Source of the DNA: Bacillus pumilus
GTDB taxonomy: Bacteria > Bacillota > Bacilli > Bacillales > Bacillaceae
Reading direction: 5' to 3'
Assembly: GCF_003431975.1 (NCBI RefSeq)
Contig: NZ_CP027116.1
Location: 1,240,001 to 1,304,000, forward strand
DNA length: 64,000 nucleotides
In this document: one piece after another, positions 13,910 through 22,560 of the stretch
Position numbering within the stretch: position 1 is the stretch's first letter
How the letters are laid out: each line of letters opens with the position of its first letter
Position numbers and translations under genes: made by a program
Notes under the pieces: model-generated
What the model was told of the DNA's origin: nothing
Database searches by the model: none
What the model saw: only the letters and a program-made list of their open reading frames with translations

Positions 13910-15091
13910 GTGCAAAAGATTTGCCGAGAAGTCTGGATCGAAGTCAGTCTTGATGCAATAAAGAGAAATATACAAGCCATTCAAGCGCATATTCAAAGGA
14001 AAAGTAAGATCATGGCAGTGGTGAAAGCGAATGCTTATGGACACGGGTCAGTGGAGGTAGCGCGACAGGCACTGGAAAGCGGTGCGACAGAGCTGGCAGT
14101 TGCCAGTTTGGAAGAAGGGATTGTGCTACGAAGAGCAAAAATTGAAGCACCGATTTTGGTTCTTGGATTTACCCCACTCGATTGTGTGAAAAGGGCTGCG
14201 GCATGGAAAATTGACCTATCTGGCCTCCGTGAAGACTGGATTGTTCAAGCAAATGAGATCTTAGCGGAAGAAGAAAGTCAGCGCCGGCTTGGGATTCATA
14301 TCAATGTCGACACAGGGATGGGACGATTAGGTGGACGGACAAAGGAAGAACTGTTAGGAGTGATAGAGGCACTTGAAAAAAGTGAATATCTTAGATGGGA
14401 CGGGATTTTCACGCATTTCTCCACGGCAGATGAGCCTGACCCTGATTTCACACTGCTGCAACATAGCATTTTTATTGATTTTCTTCAGTTTTTAAAAAAA
14501 CAAGGAATTAAGCTGCCGACCGTACATATGAACAATACAGCGGCTGCCATCGCGTTCCCTGAATTTAGCGCTGATATGATTCGGCTGGGTATCGGGATAT
14601 ATGGACTGTATCCCTCGAAATATATTCAAAGCTTAGATGCTGTTCAATTGGAACCAGCTCTCAGTTTAAAAGCAAGAATTGCTTTCGTAAAGGAAATGGT
14701 AACAGAGCCAAGAACCGTCAGCTATGGGGCAACCTATGTAGCAAAACCCGATGAAGTCATTGCCACTATACCGATCGGTTACGCGGATGGGTACTCGCGC
14801 GCTTTATCAAATCGAGGATTTATGCTTTTCCGCGGAAAACGAATGCCGATTGCTGGCCGAGTCACAATGGATATGACGATGATCAGTCTAGGAGAAATGA
14901 AGGCAAAGCAAGGCGAGGAAGTCGTCATTTACGGCCGTCAAAAAGGCGGAGAAATTTCTGTCGATGAAATTGCCGAAATGCTTAATACGATCAACTACGA
15001 AGTCATCGCCACCTTAAGCCGCCGTGTGCCGAGGTTTTATCGTCGAGGCGGGAAGATTATTAAAATATCGACGCCTGTGATGTATGTGTGA
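13910..15091 (+). CDS. yncD: alanine racemase (YncD type)
   Basis: A 393-residue PLP enzyme interconverting L- and D-alanine for the cell wall. The PLP lysine sits in AVVKANAYGHG near residue 37; the catalytic tyrosine is in VSYGATY near residue 270; VTMDMTMI is the usual C-terminal domain motif. Start GTG 13910 is chosen because AGGGAGG (13895-13901) is 8 bases upstream and the length then matches B. subtilis YncD (about 394); an upstream ATG at 13877 has no such site. This is the second-type racemase rather than the main Alr. It stands as a single gene between accessory DNA and the Kelch gene. Confidence 0.93.
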   Translation: MQKICREVWIEVSLDAIKRNIQAIQAHIQRKSKIMAVVKANAYGHGSVEVARQALESGATELAVASLEEGIVLRRAKIEAPILVLGFTPLDCVKRAAAWKIDLSGLREDWIVQANEILAEEESQRRLGIHINVDTGMGRLGGRTKEELLGVIEALEKSEYLRWDGIFTHFSTADEPDPDFTLLQHSIFIDFLQFLKKQGIKLPTVHMNNTAAAIAFPEFSADMIRLGIGIYGLYPSKYIQSLDAVQLEPALSLKARIAFVKEMVTEPRTVSYGATYVAKPDEVIATIPIGYADGYSRALSNRGFMLFRGKRMPIAGRVTMDMTMISLGEMKAKQGEEVVIYGRQKGGEISVDEIAEMLNTINYEVIATLSRRVPRFYRRGGKIIKISTPVMYV

Positions 15092-15196
15092 GGGTAAATA
15101 ACTAGAAATATTCATTCTGGTTTAAAATAATAAAAATTAAATTTTATTCCAAATATGTCGATAAAAGGAGGGATATTTAAGATATGGAGGAAAGTA

Positions 15197-16702
15197 ATGA
15201 TGAAAAAAGGTTTATTTTTAATGTTTTTGACCATTTTGATGATGGTCACAATCCATCCGTTAAAAGCTCATGCAGCAGAGACGAATGGTTGGACGAAGCG
15301 AGCGGACTTACCGGAAGAGAGACTTCATTCTAGTTCCGCAGTAGTAAATGGAAAGATTTTTGTTTTTGGTGGAAGTAGTGAAAAATCATCTAGTAATAAA
15401 AGTACCTACATGTATGATCCTCACAAAAATGAGTGGAGCTCAAAAGCTGACATGCCTAGAAAAAGAACAGATAGTACGGCAGTGGCGATAGGTAAGAAAA
15501 TTTACGTCATTGGAGGAGCATACCGAGAGAGCGCAAATACGATTGATATTTATGATGCAGAATCTGATACATGGGCAGAAACATCAATTAATATACCATA
15601 CTCTGCTGTGACACAAGGCGATATAAGTGCGAGTGTTGTAAATGATAAGATTTATATCCTTGCAACGAATAAAAGCTCTTTTCAAGAACATAATTTTTAT
15701 AGTTATGATACAAAAGCGGATAAATGGCAACAATTAAAAATGTTTCCTCAGCAATTTACTGGAATGTCTATGTCAGAAGTCATTGACAATAAGATATATG
15801 CTACAGGTGGAGAAAGAACGGTTAGTAATCACAAAAATGCCCAAGTATATGAATATAACATTGAAACAAATCAATGGACACAAATGAAATCAAAGTTGAA
15901 GTTTTATCAACTAGGGGCTGCATTTACAACATATCAGGGGAAATTCTTAATGATAGGTGGTCAGTATGACAATGACAGATCCAGCCCAATATCACCGTAT
16001 ACACAGTATTATGATGCCAATTCTAATTCTGTGAAAAGAAGTATAAGCGAATTGCCTGAAGCTAGAGTTGGATCAAGTGCTGTAACACTTGATGGTACGA
16101 TATATATCATAGGTGGAAGAAATTTCAAAGAGTATTACCATTCAAAATCGATTAAAAGTGATTACAAATCAGTGATTTCTATCTCATTAAAAGATTTGCA
16201 GATTGCTGAAGGTGAAACAAAGCCAGATGATGGGTCATCAGAAGAACCGAAAGATCAGGACGGAACAAAACCTGGTAATGGATCAACGGAAGAACCAAAA
16301 GATCAGGATGGAACAAAACCTGGTAATGGATCAACGGAAGAACCGAAAGATCAGGACGGAACAAAACCTGGGGATGGATCAACAGAAGAACCGAAAGATC
16401 AGGACGGAACAAAACCTGGGGATGGATCAACAGAAGAGCCGAAAGATCAGGGTGGAACAAAACCTGATGAAGAAGCAACAAAAGGTATACTTTCAATTAC
16501 CATGATAAACGGGCTGCAAAAGGATTATTTGCTTTCAATGAAAGAAATCACCGATTTTCTAAACTGGTATAAAGAGAGAAGCTTTGGAATCGGAATGAAC
16601 TTCTATGAAATCAATGACGAACACAATAAAGGCCCTTTCACAAGTAAGAAAGATTACGTTGTGTACCAAAATATCTTAATGTTTGATATTAAGCAATACT
16701 AA
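15197..16702 (+). CDS. secreted Kelch-repeat protein with Pro/Glu linker repeats
   Basis: A protein of about 501 residues. A signal peptide (MKKGLFLMFLTILMMV to a cut near AHA-AE) is followed by five or six Kelch repeats (GKIFVFGGSSE, KIYVIGGAYRE, KIYATGGERT, FLMIGGQY, TIYIIGGRN) that form a beta-propeller. Then comes a linker of five 16-residue repeats with the core TKPGNGSTEEPKDQDG, and a C-terminal domain of about 80 residues (ITDFLNWYKERSFGIGMNFY). ATG 15197 follows GGAGG by 6 bases; ATG 15200 is equally possible. It is likely exported and binds sugar or protein at the surface. The function is inferred from the fold only. Confidence 0.75.
   Translation: MMKKGLFLMFLTILMMVTIHPLKAHAAETNGWTKRADLPEERLHSSSAVVNGKIFVFGGSSEKSSSNKSTYMYDPHKNEWSSKADMPRKRTDSTAVAIGKKIYVIGGAYRESANTIDIYDAESDTWAETSINIPYSAVTQGDISASVVNDKIYILATNKSSFQEHNFYSYDTKADKWQQLKMFPQQFTGMSMSEVIDNKIYATGGERTVSNHKNAQVYEYNIETNQWTQMKSKLKFYQLGAAFTTYQGKFLMIGGQYDNDRSSPISPYTQYYDANSNSVKRSISELPEARVGSSAVTLDGTIYIIGGRNFKEYYHSKSIKSDYKSVISISLKDLQIAEGETKPDDGSSEEPKDQDGTKPGNGSTEEPKDQDGTKPGNGSTEEPKDQDGTKPGDGSTEEPKDQDGTKPGDGSTEEPKDQGGTKPDEEATKGILSITMINGLQKDYLLSMKEITDFLNWYKERSFGIGMNFYEINDEHNKGPFTSKKDYVVYQNILMFDIKQY
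16217..16456 (+). repeat. five 48-bp tandem repeats (16-residue units) in the Kelch gene
   Basis: Five in-frame 48-bp units encode TKP-x-x-GS-x-EEPKDQDG. Units 2-5 are nearly identical at DNA level, so copy number probably varies between strains. Confidence 0.9.
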
Positions 16703-16717
16703 TTTTTATCAAATGGT

Positions 16718-16748
16718 AAAGCTGCTGATTTAAAATCAGCAGCTTTTT
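16718..16748 (+). terminator. terminator of the Kelch gene
   Basis: AAAGCTGCTGATTT pairs with AAATCAGCAGCTTT, followed by more T's. Confidence 0.85.
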
Positions 16749-16812
16749 TATAAAATTGTTAAAAATAGGATTAAAATCATGAAAAAAATGCGTTATTTTT
16801 TTAAAAATCTGC

Positions 16813-16839
16813 TAAACATCCTATAACCATATCCGATAA
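16813..16839 (+). promoter_or_regulatory. SigD promoter of flagellin 1
   Basis: TAAA (16813-16816), 15 bases, then TCCGATAA (16832-16839), against the SigD consensus TAAA-N15-GCCGATAA. Confidence 0.85.
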
Positions 16840-16883
16840 TAGAATTGTCAGGGTTGATAAGCCCTAGAATAAAGGACTTTTTT

Positions 16884-16921
16884 CAGACAAGGACGTCTGT
16901 CAGGTCCCACATACATGGAGG
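16884..16921 (+). promoter_or_regulatory. CsrA-type leader sites, flagellin 1
   Basis: The hairpin CAGAC (16884-16888)/GTCTG (16895-16899) presents AAGGAC in its loop. A second GGA lies in the Shine-Dalgarno GGAGG (16917-16921). This mirrors the two CsrA sites in the B. subtilis hag leader, where CsrA and FliW control flagellin translation. Confidence 0.6.
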
Positions 16922-16930
16922 TAATAGGAA

Positions 16931-17749
16931 ATGAGAATTAACCACAATATCGCAGCACTTAACACATTAAACCGTTTGTCTGCAAACAACGGTGCAAGCC
17001 AAAAGAACATGGAGAAACTTTCTTCTGGTCTTAAAATCAACCGCGCAGGAGATGACGCAGCAGGTCTTGCAATCTCTGAAAAAATGCGTGGACAAATCCG
17101 CGGATTAGAAATGGCTTCTAAAAACGCACAAGACGGTATCTCTCTTATCCAAACAGCTGAAGGTGCATTGACTGAAACGCATGCAATCCTTCAACGTATG
17201 CGTGAACTAACTGTTCAAGCAGGTAACACAGGTACTCAGCAAACTGAGGATTTAACTGCTATTAAAGATGAAATGGATGCTTTAGTATTAGAGATTGGTG
17301 GAATCTCTGACCGTACTGAATTTAACGGTAAGAAGTTATTAGATGGTACTGGAGGAGCATTTACATTCCAAATTGGTGCTAACTCAGGTCAAAATATCGA
17401 TGTTACAATTGCTAATATGGATGAAACTGCTTTAGGCGTAGATGCGATTAATGTTGCTGATGCAGCTTTCAGTTTTGACACAGAAATCGCAAAAATTGAT
17501 GCAGCAATCACAAGTGTGTCTTCAGAACGTTCTAAACTAGGTGCAGTCCAAAACCGTCTAGAGCACACAATCAACAACCTTGGTGCTTCTGGTGAAAACT
17601 TAACGGCTGCTGAGTCTCGTATCCGTGACGTTGACATGGCGAAAGAAATGAGTGAGTTCACAAAGAACAACATTCTTTCTCAAGCGTCTCAAGCAATGCT
17701 TGCACAAGCGAACCAACAACCACAAAATGTACTTCAATTACTACGTTAA
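16931..17749 (+). CDS. hag: flagellin 1
   Basis: A 272-residue flagellin, the filament subunit exported through the flagellar type III apparatus. The conserved N-terminal D0/D1 segment (MRINHNIAALNTLNRLSANN, then SSGLKINRAGDDAAGLAISE) and the C-terminal D1/D0 segment (ending NQQPQNVLQLLR) flank a short variable centre (about residues 125-190). ATG 16931 is 9 bases from GGAGG. It is the first of three tandem copies, each with its own promoter and terminator, so they are separate transcription units. The first 95 residues are almost identical in all three, while the centres differ. Confidence 0.97.
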   Translation: MRINHNIAALNTLNRLSANNGASQKNMEKLSSGLKINRAGDDAAGLAISEKMRGQIRGLEMASKNAQDGISLIQTAEGALTETHAILQRMRELTVQAGNTGTQQTEDLTAIKDEMDALVLEIGGISDRTEFNGKKLLDGTGGAFTFQIGANSGQNIDVTIANMDETALGVDAINVADAAFSFDTEIAKIDAAITSVSSERSKLGAVQNRLEHTINNLGASGENLTAAESRIRDVDMAKEMSEFTKNNILSQASQAMLAQANQQPQNVLQLLR

Positions 17750-17751
17750 TG

Positions 17752-17777
17752 AAAGGCCCCTTTATGGGGCTTTTTTA
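17752..17777 (+). terminator. terminator of flagellin 1
   Basis: AAAGGCCCC pairs with GGGGCTTT across TTTAT, then T's. Confidence 0.85.
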
Positions 17778-17873
17778 TGTTTAGTCAAGAAAATGTATTC
17801 TATCGTGTTTGTGCAGATCCAATTTGATAAATAGATTATAGAAGCAAAAAAATAATTTAAATGTAAAGTATGC

Positions 17874-17900
17874 TAAACATCCTATAAAATAATCCGATAA
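17874..17900 (+). promoter_or_regulatory. SigD promoter of flagellin 2
   Basis: TAAA (17874-17877), 15 bases, TCCGATAA (17893-17900). The region from here to the start codon is nearly identical to that of flagellin 1. Confidence 0.85.
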
Positions 17901-17944
17901 TTTAAATGTCAGGGTTGATAAGCCCTAGAATAAAGGACTTTTTT

Positions 17945-17982
17945 CAGACAAGGACGTCTGTCAGGTCCCGCATACATGGAGG
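17945..17982 (+). promoter_or_regulatory. CsrA-type leader sites, flagellin 2
   Basis: The same CAGAC/GTCTG hairpin (17945-17949, 17956-17960) with AAGGAC in the loop, followed by GGAGG at the ribosome-binding site. Confidence 0.6.
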
Positions 17983-17991
17983 TAATAGGAA

Positions 17992-18837
17992 ATGAGAATT
18001 AACCACAATATCGCAGCACTTAACACATTAAACCGTTTGTCTGCAAACAATGGCGCGAGCCAAAAGAACATGGAGAAACTTTCTTCTGGCCTTAAAATCA
18101 ACCGTGCAGGAGATGACGCAGCAGGTCTAGCCATCTCTGAAAAAATGAGAGGGCAAATCCGTGGATTAGAAATGGCTTCTAAAAACTCACAAGACGCTAT
18201 CTCTCTTATTCAAACAGCTGAAGGTGCATTAACTGAAACGCATGCAATCCTTCAACGTATGCGTGAACTAACTGTTCAAGCAGGTAACACAGGTACACAG
18301 GAACCTGAAGATTTATCTGCTATTAAAGATGAAATGGATGCTTTAATAGAAGAGATTGATGGAATTGGTGATCGTACTCAATTCAACGGTAAAACTCTTC
18401 TAGATGGTTCTTTTGCTAATGGAACAGATGATCTTGTTTTTCAAATTGGAGCAAATACTGGCCAAAAATTGACTTTAAATATTGAGAGTATGAAATCCGC
18501 TAATTTAGGAACTACTGTTGCCATTAGTGCTATTGATGTAACGGCTTTTGCTACTACATCTTTTGACAACCAACTTACTGGAATCGACGAAGCAATCAAC
18601 AAAGTATCATCTCAACGTGGTAAACTAGGTGCAGTTCAAAACCGTCTAGAGCACACAATCAACAATCTTGGTGCTTCTGGTGAAAACTTAACGGCTGCTG
18701 AGTCTCGTATCCGTGACGTTGACATGGCGAAAGAAATGAGTGAGTTCACAAAGAACAACATTCTTTCTCAAGCTTCTCAAGCAATGCTTGCACAAGCGAA
18801 CCAACAGCCACAAAACGTACTTCAATTACTACGTTAA
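17992..18837 (+). CDS. hag: flagellin 2
   Basis: A 281-residue flagellin with the same conserved ends as copy 1 but a longer, different centre (about residues 128-205, with FANGTDDLVFQIGANTGQKL). Conserved blocks differ from copy 1 at only a few codons, consistent with a recent duplication or gene conversion that spares the central, surface-exposed part. ATG 17992 follows GGAGG by 9 bases. It has its own SigD promoter and terminator, so expression relative to copy 1 could be set separately through the leader. Confidence 0.97.
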   Translation: MRINHNIAALNTLNRLSANNGASQKNMEKLSSGLKINRAGDDAAGLAISEKMRGQIRGLEMASKNSQDAISLIQTAEGALTETHAILQRMRELTVQAGNTGTQEPEDLSAIKDEMDALIEEIDGIGDRTQFNGKTLLDGSFANGTDDLVFQIGANTGQKLTLNIESMKSANLGTTVAISAIDVTAFATTSFDNQLTGIDEAINKVSSQRGKLGAVQNRLEHTINNLGASGENLTAAESRIRDVDMAKEMSEFTKNNILSQASQAMLAQANQQPQNVLQLLR

Positions 18838-18842
18838 TGAAG

Positions 18843-18868
18843 AGCCCCTTTTATGGGGCTTTTTTTTA
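18843..18868 (+). terminator. terminator of flagellin 2
   Basis: AGCCCC pairs with GGGGCT, then eight T's. Confidence 0.85.
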
Positions 18869-19012
18869 TGCTGTTTTTTCCTTCGCATTTTCTCCAGTCT
18901 TATGATTCTTAAATCCCTCTGATAAATCATGAAAAATGACCTTTAAATTTGGCATACTCTAGCGAAACGATCATAACGAATGAGACTTTCACCTTATTTA
19001 TTCCTTTTTTGT

Positions 19013-19039
19013 TAAACAAATTCCATTCAAGTTCGATAA
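19013..19039 (+). promoter_or_regulatory. SigD-like promoter of flagellin 3
   Basis: TAAA (19013-19016), 15 bases, TTCGATAA (19032-19039). Two -10 mismatches suggest weaker use than copies 1 and 2. Confidence 0.65.
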
Positions 19040-19080
19040 AGGGATTGTAAGGCTTACAAAAAAATTCTAATTTAGAACTT

Positions 19081-19118
19081 TTGGACAAGGATGTTCAATT
19101 GGTTCAAACACATGGAGG
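19081..19118 (+). promoter_or_regulatory. CsrA-type leader sites, flagellin 3
   Basis: TTGGACA (19081-19087) pairs with TGTTCAA (19092-19098), exposing AGGA in a tetraloop; GGAGG precedes the start. The sequence differs from the other two leaders but the structure with GGA in the loop is kept. Confidence 0.55.
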
Positions 19119-19127
19119 TAATAGGAA

Positions 19128-19949
19128 ATGAGAATTAACCACAATATCGCAGCACTTAACACATTGAACCGTTTGTCTGCAAACAATGGAGCAGGACAAA
19201 AGAACATGGAGAAACTTTCTTCTGGTCTTCGTATCAACCGCGCAGGAGATGACGCAGCAGGTCTTGCCATCTCTGAAAAAATGCGTGGACAAATCCGCGG
19301 CTTAGAAATGGCTTCTAAAAACTCACAGGACGGTATTTCTCTTATTCAAACAGCTGAAGGTGCATTAACTGAAACACATGCGATCCTTCAACGTATGCGT
19401 GAACTAACTGTTCAAGCGGGTAACGTTGGGACTCAACAAACAGAAGATTTAACAGCCATTCAAGAAGAACTCACGGCTTTGGTGGATGAAATTGATGGGA
19501 TATCTCAACGTACAGCATTTAACGGAAAGAATCTGTTAGATGGTAGCGTTGAAGATGGATTCCAATTTCAAATTGGCGCAAACATTGACCAAAATATTAA
19601 CGTAAAGATCGGCAAAATGGACGCTGAAACCTTGACTGTTAAAGATATTACAGTGAATGAAGATGGCTTTGACTTTGACGTCGAAGTAGCAAAAATTGAT
19701 GAAGCGATCGGGGCAGTATCTAAACAGCGTTCAGCACTTGGTGCCGTCCAAAACCGTCTAGAGCACACAATCAACAACCTTGGTGCTTCTGCTGAAAACT
19801 TAACAGCTGCTGAGTCTCGTATTCGTGACGTTGACATGGCGAAAGAAATGAGTGAGTTCACAAAGAACAACATTCTTTCTCAAGCGTCTCAAGCAATGTT
19901 AGCTCAAGCAAACCAACAACCGCAAAACGTACTTCAATTATTACGTTAA
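19128..19949 (+). CDS. hag: flagellin 3
   Basis: A 273-residue flagellin. The N-terminus has small changes from the other copies (NNGAGQKN, SSGLRINRAG) and the centre is distinct (SVEDGFQFQIGANIDQNINV). The C-terminal end is identical to the other copies. ATG 19128 follows GGAGG by 9 bases. Its promoter region does not align with the other two, so it is the most diverged of the three. In B. subtilis the single hag gene lies elsewhere, in the late flagellar region beside csrA and fliW; here no other flagellar structural genes are adjacent. Confidence 0.97.
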   Translation: MRINHNIAALNTLNRLSANNGAGQKNMEKLSSGLRINRAGDDAAGLAISEKMRGQIRGLEMASKNSQDGISLIQTAEGALTETHAILQRMRELTVQAGNVGTQQTEDLTAIQEELTALVDEIDGISQRTAFNGKNLLDGSVEDGFQFQIGANIDQNINVKIGKMDAETLTVKDITVNEDGFDFDVEVAKIDEAIGAVSKQRSALGAVQNRLEHTINNLGASAENLTAAESRIRDVDMAKEMSEFTKNNILSQASQAMLAQANQQPQNVLQLLR

Positions 19950-19952
19950 AGA

Positions 19953-19977
19953 AGGCCCCTTAATGGGGCTTTTTTTG
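19953..19977 (+). terminator. terminator of flagellin 3
   Basis: AGGCCCC pairs with GGGGCTT across TTAAT, then T's. Confidence 0.85.
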
Positions 19978-19984
19978 TTTCACT

Positions 19985-20200
19985 CCAATGACAGCAGGTG
20001 CTACAATCGAAAGTCAGGAATCGCTTCATGGAAAAAAACTTGATTGTGTTCATCGTCCTCTTGATTCCACCATTCAAGTTCATTGGCGTGTTGAATTTTT
20101 CTTCTGCTGTCACCAAGTGACAAACTTCATTCATCTGACTGTAGTAAGGCCAGTCGTATCGATCACTAAGTATGCTTACATTTCACAAATGCTCCTTTCC
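19985..20200 (-). pseudogene. decayed coding remnant
   Basis: Minus-strand frames read YDWPYYSQMNEVCHLVTAEE, then after a shift ANELEWWNQEDDEHNQVFF and a stop. The alternation of frames with protein-like sequence suggests a dead gene, family unknown. The rest of the gap to 20429 is AT-rich and shows nothing else. Confidence 0.3.
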
Positions 20201-20429
20201 TTTTCATGCCGCCCTTCACTCCGTTGACTTGATTCGTTCCCTTTTTAAACTGAATTGAGATAACTTTATGTTTTTCTAAAACTACACACGTTCCTCATGA
20301 TATAGAAAGGCAATGACCGAATTTTTACATGAAAAAATGAAAAAAATCTTCAATCATAATCATTATTTCTTAAAAACAACTATTAAATGAAGAGGAGCGA
20401 CCGATAAATACAGAGAGGAGGTAGAGAAA

Positions 20430-21254
20430 ATGAATATACTACAGAGTATTGTGACAGCAGCACCTTACATCATGCAAATTTTAAAGAATGAAGTGACAAT
20501 GGGTGTCATTGACCGAGAGAAATTCTTGCTGTATTTGCCATCGAAAGATGTTGATTTTCAAATTCGAGCGGGTGAACGTATTAAACCAGATGATCTGAAT
20601 ATGAAAAAAGCGCTCAGAGGTGAGACATCTAGTATGTTTGTGCCGGAATCAGTGTATGGCGTACCATTAAATGCAATGGGATTGCCAATCTTTGATGAAA
20701 ATCATCAAGTTATTGGAGCACTCGCTTTAGGATTTCCAATCAAAAATCAATTAGAGCTTGAAGCGTATATGGAATCATTGAATGACATTATTCAAAGCAT
20801 TCAAGAAAAGGTGCATGTCGTCGCGGCGCATTCAGAGGAGCTTTCTGCTACAAGTGAGGAAATGACCTTACAAACGCAGCAGACGCTTGAAAGCTCAAAA
20901 CAAACAGCCGATATTACAAAAATGATTAAAGGCATCTCGAAACAAACGAGTTTGCTAGGATTGAATGCGTCAATTGAAGCGGCCAGGGCAGGAAAAGAGG
21001 GAGCAGGTTTTAGTGTGGTAGCAAGCGAGGTTCAAAAGCTTTCAAGTGAAACTTCACGTGCAACAGAAAACATAGAGAGCTCACTACAAGGGATTTCCTC
21101 CAATATACATACATTACTTGAAAGTATGGATCATATGAAAGGTTCTTCATCGGAACAGGCTTTACTTGTAACAGAGTTTAGTGAAATTGTCGATCGATTG
21201 ACGACGGTGAGTAAAGATATGAAGGAGTTCATGCAAACGGTGATGTCAACGTAA
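20430..21254 (+). CDS. soluble methyl-accepting chemotaxis receptor, YfmS-like
   Basis: A 274-residue receptor without membrane spans. The N-terminal part (residues 1 to about 110) is a small cytosolic sensor domain (ending GALALGFPI). The C-terminal part is a shortened MCP signalling domain with the highly conserved hairpin tip (KQTSLLGLNASIEAARAGKE) that contacts CheA and CheW. B. subtilis YfmS has the same architecture and size. AGGAGG sits 10 bases upstream of ATG 20430. Its position next to three flagellin genes fits a motility role, but no SigD promoter is obvious directly upstream. The ligand is unknown. Confidence 0.88.
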   Translation: MNILQSIVTAAPYIMQILKNEVTMGVIDREKFLLYLPSKDVDFQIRAGERIKPDDLNMKKALRGETSSMFVPESVYGVPLNAMGLPIFDENHQVIGALALGFPIKNQLELEAYMESLNDIIQSIQEKVHVVAAHSEELSATSEEMTLQTQQTLESSKQTADITKMIKGISKQTSLLGLNASIEAARAGKEGAGFSVVASEVQKLSSETSRATENIESSLQGISSNIHTLLESMDHMKGSSSEQALLVTEFSEIVDRLTTVSKDMKEFMQTVMST

Positions 21255-21285
21255 AAAAACGAATCCAAGAGGATTCGTTTTTTTG
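21253..21285 (+). terminator. terminator, possibly bidirectional
   Basis: AAAAAACGAATCC pairs with GGATTCGTTTTTT. It also lies at the 3' end of the converging gene at 21293. Confidence 0.85.
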
Positions 21286-21292
21286 TCATTCG

Positions 21293-21664
21293 TTATTTTC
21301 TCTTGTTCTGGTCAAAGCGATAATCGTACGTTTCGCCCTTCACCACATTTAAAAACTCATGTCCAATTTGAACAAGCTGCCCATTTTTCCATTGGATGAG
21401 AGGGTCTTTATCAGGGTATTTCCAGTAAATCGTCTTCTTACGGTGGGTCAATTTGTTTTCAATTTCTGCTCTGACTGCGTTTTCCTTTAGCTTCCCTCCG
21501 CTATGCTGATAGGTGTTGATGATGTACATTCCGTCGGGTGATGATATCGAGCGGATGAATGTTCCGTGAGATACGCCTTGAAGAGAGAAACATTTCCAAT
21601 AAATAATACCAGCGAAGCTAAGGAATAGGATGATAAGGGTGATGGTGGTTTTCTTTTTTAACAT
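21293..21664 (-). CDS. DUF5412-like membrane-anchored protein
   Basis: A 123-residue protein with one N-terminal membrane span (ITLIILFLSFAGIIYW). The small extracytoplasmic domain has the pattern ISSPDGMYIINTYQ, then KTIYWKYPDKDPLIQW and ETYDYRF, which I recognise as DUF5412-type (unknown function, common in Firmicutes). GGAGG lies upstream of ATG 21664. It is a single gene converging on the chemotaxis receptor. Confidence 0.65.
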   Translation of the reverse strand: MLKKKTTITLIILFLSFAGIIYWKCFSLQGVSHGTFIRSISSPDGMYIINTYQHSGGKLKENAVRAEIENKLTHRKKTIYWKYPDKDPLIQWKNGQLVQIGHEFLNVVKGETYDYRFDQNKRK

Positions 21665-21907
21665 GAATTCCTCCAGATGTAGATTACAATATTTCTAATT
21701 TATGAGAGAGAATACAAAAAGATTCATATAGTCCAAAAGTTCTATTCGTTTCAATTATCGGTTATTTTTTCTCGAAATTCAACAGAAAGCCGTAAAGATA
21801 AGGAAAATTTAAGGAAGAATTCAAGTGTGTATTTGATTCGAAACCTCTTTACAAAAGAATGAGGGATCAGTAGACTTATGCTCATATAGAGAAATGGGGC
21901 AGATGAC

Positions 21908-22531
21908 ATGACGCAAATCATTGATACGTATCAAAATTATGAAGAGCTTTCCGCTCATGAAAGAAAAGGAATTGATTATCAAATTCTTCACGAGCGGAAA
22001 GGTGACCAGCTTTTGGTTTTGTCGCCTCATGCAGGAGGAATTGAATCAGGCGTGAGTGAGCTCATTCATGAAATAGCAAGTAACTATTCTATGTATTTAT
22101 TCGAAGGCCTTAAAGTAAAAGGCAATCAGATTCTTCATATTACAAGTACACGTTTCGATGAACCAATTTGTCTTTCTTATGTGCATACCCACCATTATAC
22201 GTTTGCACTCCATGGTTACGGAGAAACAGAGGTGCTTCAAACGTTAGTGGGAGGTACAGACAGAGAAAGAGCAGCAGAAACAGTGAAACATTTAACGCTC
22301 AATGGTTTTCAAGCATTGCTGCTATCTGAGTCTGATCGTTTTTCTGGAACACATCCTCACAATATCAATAATCAATGTTTGACAGGAAAAAGTGTACAAC
22401 TTGAAATTAGTCAGGCGCAAAGAAGAGCATTCTTTCAAGACTTTAGGCGGCGCTACCGGCGTGATACACAGACTGAAGAATTTTATCGGTATACAAATGT
22501 ACTCAAGCAAGTATTAGCCCTTTATGAATAA
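21908..22531 (+). CDS. yjqB: poly-gamma-glutamate hydrolase family protein, YjqB-like
   Basis: A 207-residue zinc-dependent gamma-polyglutamate hydrolase of the phage PghP/YjqB family. Probable zinc ligands lie in LSPHAGGIESG (about residues 40-50) and FALHGYG (about residue 100). Such enzymes degrade the poly-gamma-glutamate capsule and are often phage-encoded. In B. subtilis yjqB lies at the left edge of prophage PBSX; the following xkdA and xlyA here fit the same locus. ATG 21908 is the natural start, though the upstream ribosome-binding site (GGGGCAGATGAC) is only moderate. Confidence 0.85.
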   Translation: MTQIIDTYQNYEELSAHERKGIDYQILHERKGDQLLVLSPHAGGIESGVSELIHEIASNYSMYLFEGLKVKGNQILHITSTRFDEPICLSYVHTHHYTFALHGYGETEVLQTLVGGTDRERAAETVKHLTLNGFQALLLSESDRFSGTHPHNINNQCLTGKSVQLEISQAQRRAFFQDFRRRYRRDTQTEEFYRYTNVLKQVLALYE

Positions 22532-22560
22532 AATTCAATATCGTTTTTATGTTCAAGCAT

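Noticed and set aside
16217..16456. Possible CRISPR-like array
   Set aside because: The repeats are contiguous, in frame and coding; there are no unique spacers.
16179..16505. Alternative frames on both strands across the Kelch linker repeats
   Set aside because: They exist only because the 48-bp repeat is open in several frames.
19988..20227. 79-codon plus-strand frame after flagellin 3
   Set aside because: No start signal and no protein-like pattern; the minus strand shows remnants of a decayed gene instead.
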